This document shows positions 63,202 through 64,000 of a DNA stretch of 64,000 nucleotides, piece after piece. Origin of the DNA: Chloroflexota bacterium. Lineage in GTDB: Bacteria; Chloroflexota; Limnocylindria; P2-11E. The translations under genes and the position numbers were made by a program. A model generated the notes under the pieces. It worked only from the letters and a program-made list of their open reading frames with translations. It was not told the origin of the DNA and did no database searches. The DNA lies in NCBI GenBank assembly GCA_016194865.1, contig JACQAT010000007.1, positions 1 to 64,000 on the forward strand, in the 5' to 3' direction. Positions within the stretch are counted from its first letter, which is position 1, and every line of letters begins with the position of its first letter.

Positions 63202-64000
63202 GTGAGGGACGAGGACCTCGCGACCTGCGTGTCGTGCGGCCTCTGCCTCAACGATTGCCCGACCTACCGGGTCCTCGGCAACGAGGCCGATTCCCCGCGC
63301 GGCCGCATCCAGCTCATCCGTGAGCTGGTGCGCACGAACGACGCGCCCGGCGCGTCGGTGGTCGCGCACCTCGAGGCCTGCCTCGTCTGCCGCGCCTGCG
63401 AGACCGCATGTCCCTCCGGCGTGCCGTTCGGAAGGATCATGGAGGGCGCGCGCGAGGTGCTGCGCGAGCGCGTCCCCGGCTCGCGCCGCGCCCGGCTGTT
63501 GCGACGGCTCGGTCTCGGCACGGTCGCGCGTCCCACGCGGCTCCGCCTCGCGACGTCGCTCGCGTCGTTCTACACGCGCACCGGCCTTCAGCGCGTCGTG
63601 CGCGCGACCAGGTTCTTGCCCGCGCGCCTTCGCGGCATGGAGCGGCTGTTGAGCGCGCCCGAGGGCGCGCCCTTCGATCCCCATGAACTAGCGGCGCGGC
63701 CGGCCGCGGACATCGCGTTATTAGCCGGCTGCGTGATTCGCATAGCGTTCGGCGAGACCGAGCGTTCGACGGTGCGGCTCCTCGAGAGCGACGACCGCAC
63801 GGTCACCTCCCCGCGCGCGCAGCGGTGCTGCGGCGCGCTGCACGCGCACTCCGGCGACGGCGACGGCGCGCGGGCGCTGGCGCGCGAGAACATCGCCGCC
63901 TTCGAGGGCAGCAGCGCGCCGATCGTGGTCAACGCGGCGGGCTGCTGCGCGCACCTCAAGGCCTACGGCGCGGTGTTGGCCGGGGATCCGCAATGGAGCG
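63202..64000 (+). CDS. GlcF-like Fe-S oxidoreductase subunit (partial)
   Basis: 266 residues visible from GTG 63202; runs off the window. Two 4Fe-4S motifs: CVSCGLCLNDCPTYR near residue 9 and CLVCRACETACPSG near residue 60. The first CCG-type haem/Fe-S domain has RCCGALHAHSGD, and a second cysteine set (AAGCCAHLKAYG) follows. It would pass electrons from the GlcD-like flavoprotein encoded divergently 32 nt away to quinone. Confidence 0.9.
   Translation, partial: MRDEDLATCVSCGLCLNDCPTYRVLGNEADSPRGRIQLIRELVRTNDAPGASVVAHLEACLVCRACETACPSGVPFGRIMEGAREVLRERVPGSRRARLLRRLGLGTVARPTRLRLATSLASFYTRTGLQRVVRATRFLPARLRGMERLLSAPEGAPFDPHELAARPAADIALLAGCVIRIAFGETERSTVRLLESDDRTVTSPRAQRCCGALHAHSGDGDGARALARENIAAFEGSSAPIVVNAAGCCAHLKAYGAVLAGDPQWS

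Overview
The window is one contiguous, very GC-rich bacterial chromosome segment with dense, mostly co-directional genes. No plasmid, prophage, transposase or CRISPR locus is visible. The first 18.4 kb is the classical ribosomal superoperon: end of tuf, then the S10, spc and alpha clusters, secY-adk-map, infA-rpmJ-rpsM-rpsK-rpsD-rpoA-rplQ, and truA-rplM-rpsI. The rest has a Gram-positive-like flavour: cdaA-cdaR-glmM-glmS, a G5/lytic-transglycosylase Rpf-like protein next to rsmA-ispE-glmU, a dgt-dnaG-rpoD block and a Gram-positive-type SOS box. Several ribosomal proteins carry Ala/Lys/Pro-rich tails. My best guess is a Chloroflexota lineage related to Limnocylindria; this is an inference from gene order and style, not from a search.

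Layout. 1-18395: ribosomal superoperon. 18428-24572: TPR protein, c-di-AMP synthase CdaA with its regulator CdaR, then GlmM and GlmS for UDP-GlcNAc precursor synthesis. 24565-29690: acpS, NAD(P)HX dehydratase, an alanine racemase with an internal deletion, a secreted metallopeptidase-like lipoprotein and a GalU-type uridylyltransferase. 29691-36372: structured leader, Rpf-like wall hydrolase, rsmA, ispE, KGG-repeat stress protein, tRNA-Gln, dehydrogenase remnant, glmU, CNNM/CorC protein and cytidine deaminase. 36369-43619: PH-domain protein and prenyl synthase (minus strand), recO, glyS, three membrane proteins including chrA, and a DUF3618/holin-like pair. 43695-55242: pyruvate phosphate dikinase, small lipoprotein, large LuxR-type ATPase regulator, dienelactone hydrolase, dgt, dnaG and rpoD, ended by a strong bidirectional terminator. 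55281-64000: stress and accessory genes, a tRNA-Asn interrupted by a group I intron, an SOS-controlled double-HNH protein, membrane and hydrolase genes, and a GlcD/GlcF-like oxidase pair of which the GlcD homologue is frameshifted.

The least ordinary signal is in the joints between housekeeping genes. Short repeat-derived ORFs of 12 to 61 codons fill the few gaps of the ribosomal operon. Two copies of a 65-nt leader encode near-identical 19-residue peptides before rpsJ and rplB. A second family (shared core around [ND/SE]-S-T) sits before rpsE, secY and, 27 kb away, the prenyl synthase gene, each time with its stop codon overlapping the downstream start codon. Related GC-rich hairpins lie in frame inside the N-termini of rplD and rpsQ, and a similar repeat inside acpS. 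Together these look like an uncharacterised family of palindromic or ORF-forming repeats tolerated, or used, as translational couplers. Other notable items are the tRNA-Asn intron, the LexA-type box touching the HNH gene start, the alanine racemase deletion, repeated use of very rare start codons, and four convergent gene pairs sharing the same CTAG stop overlap.
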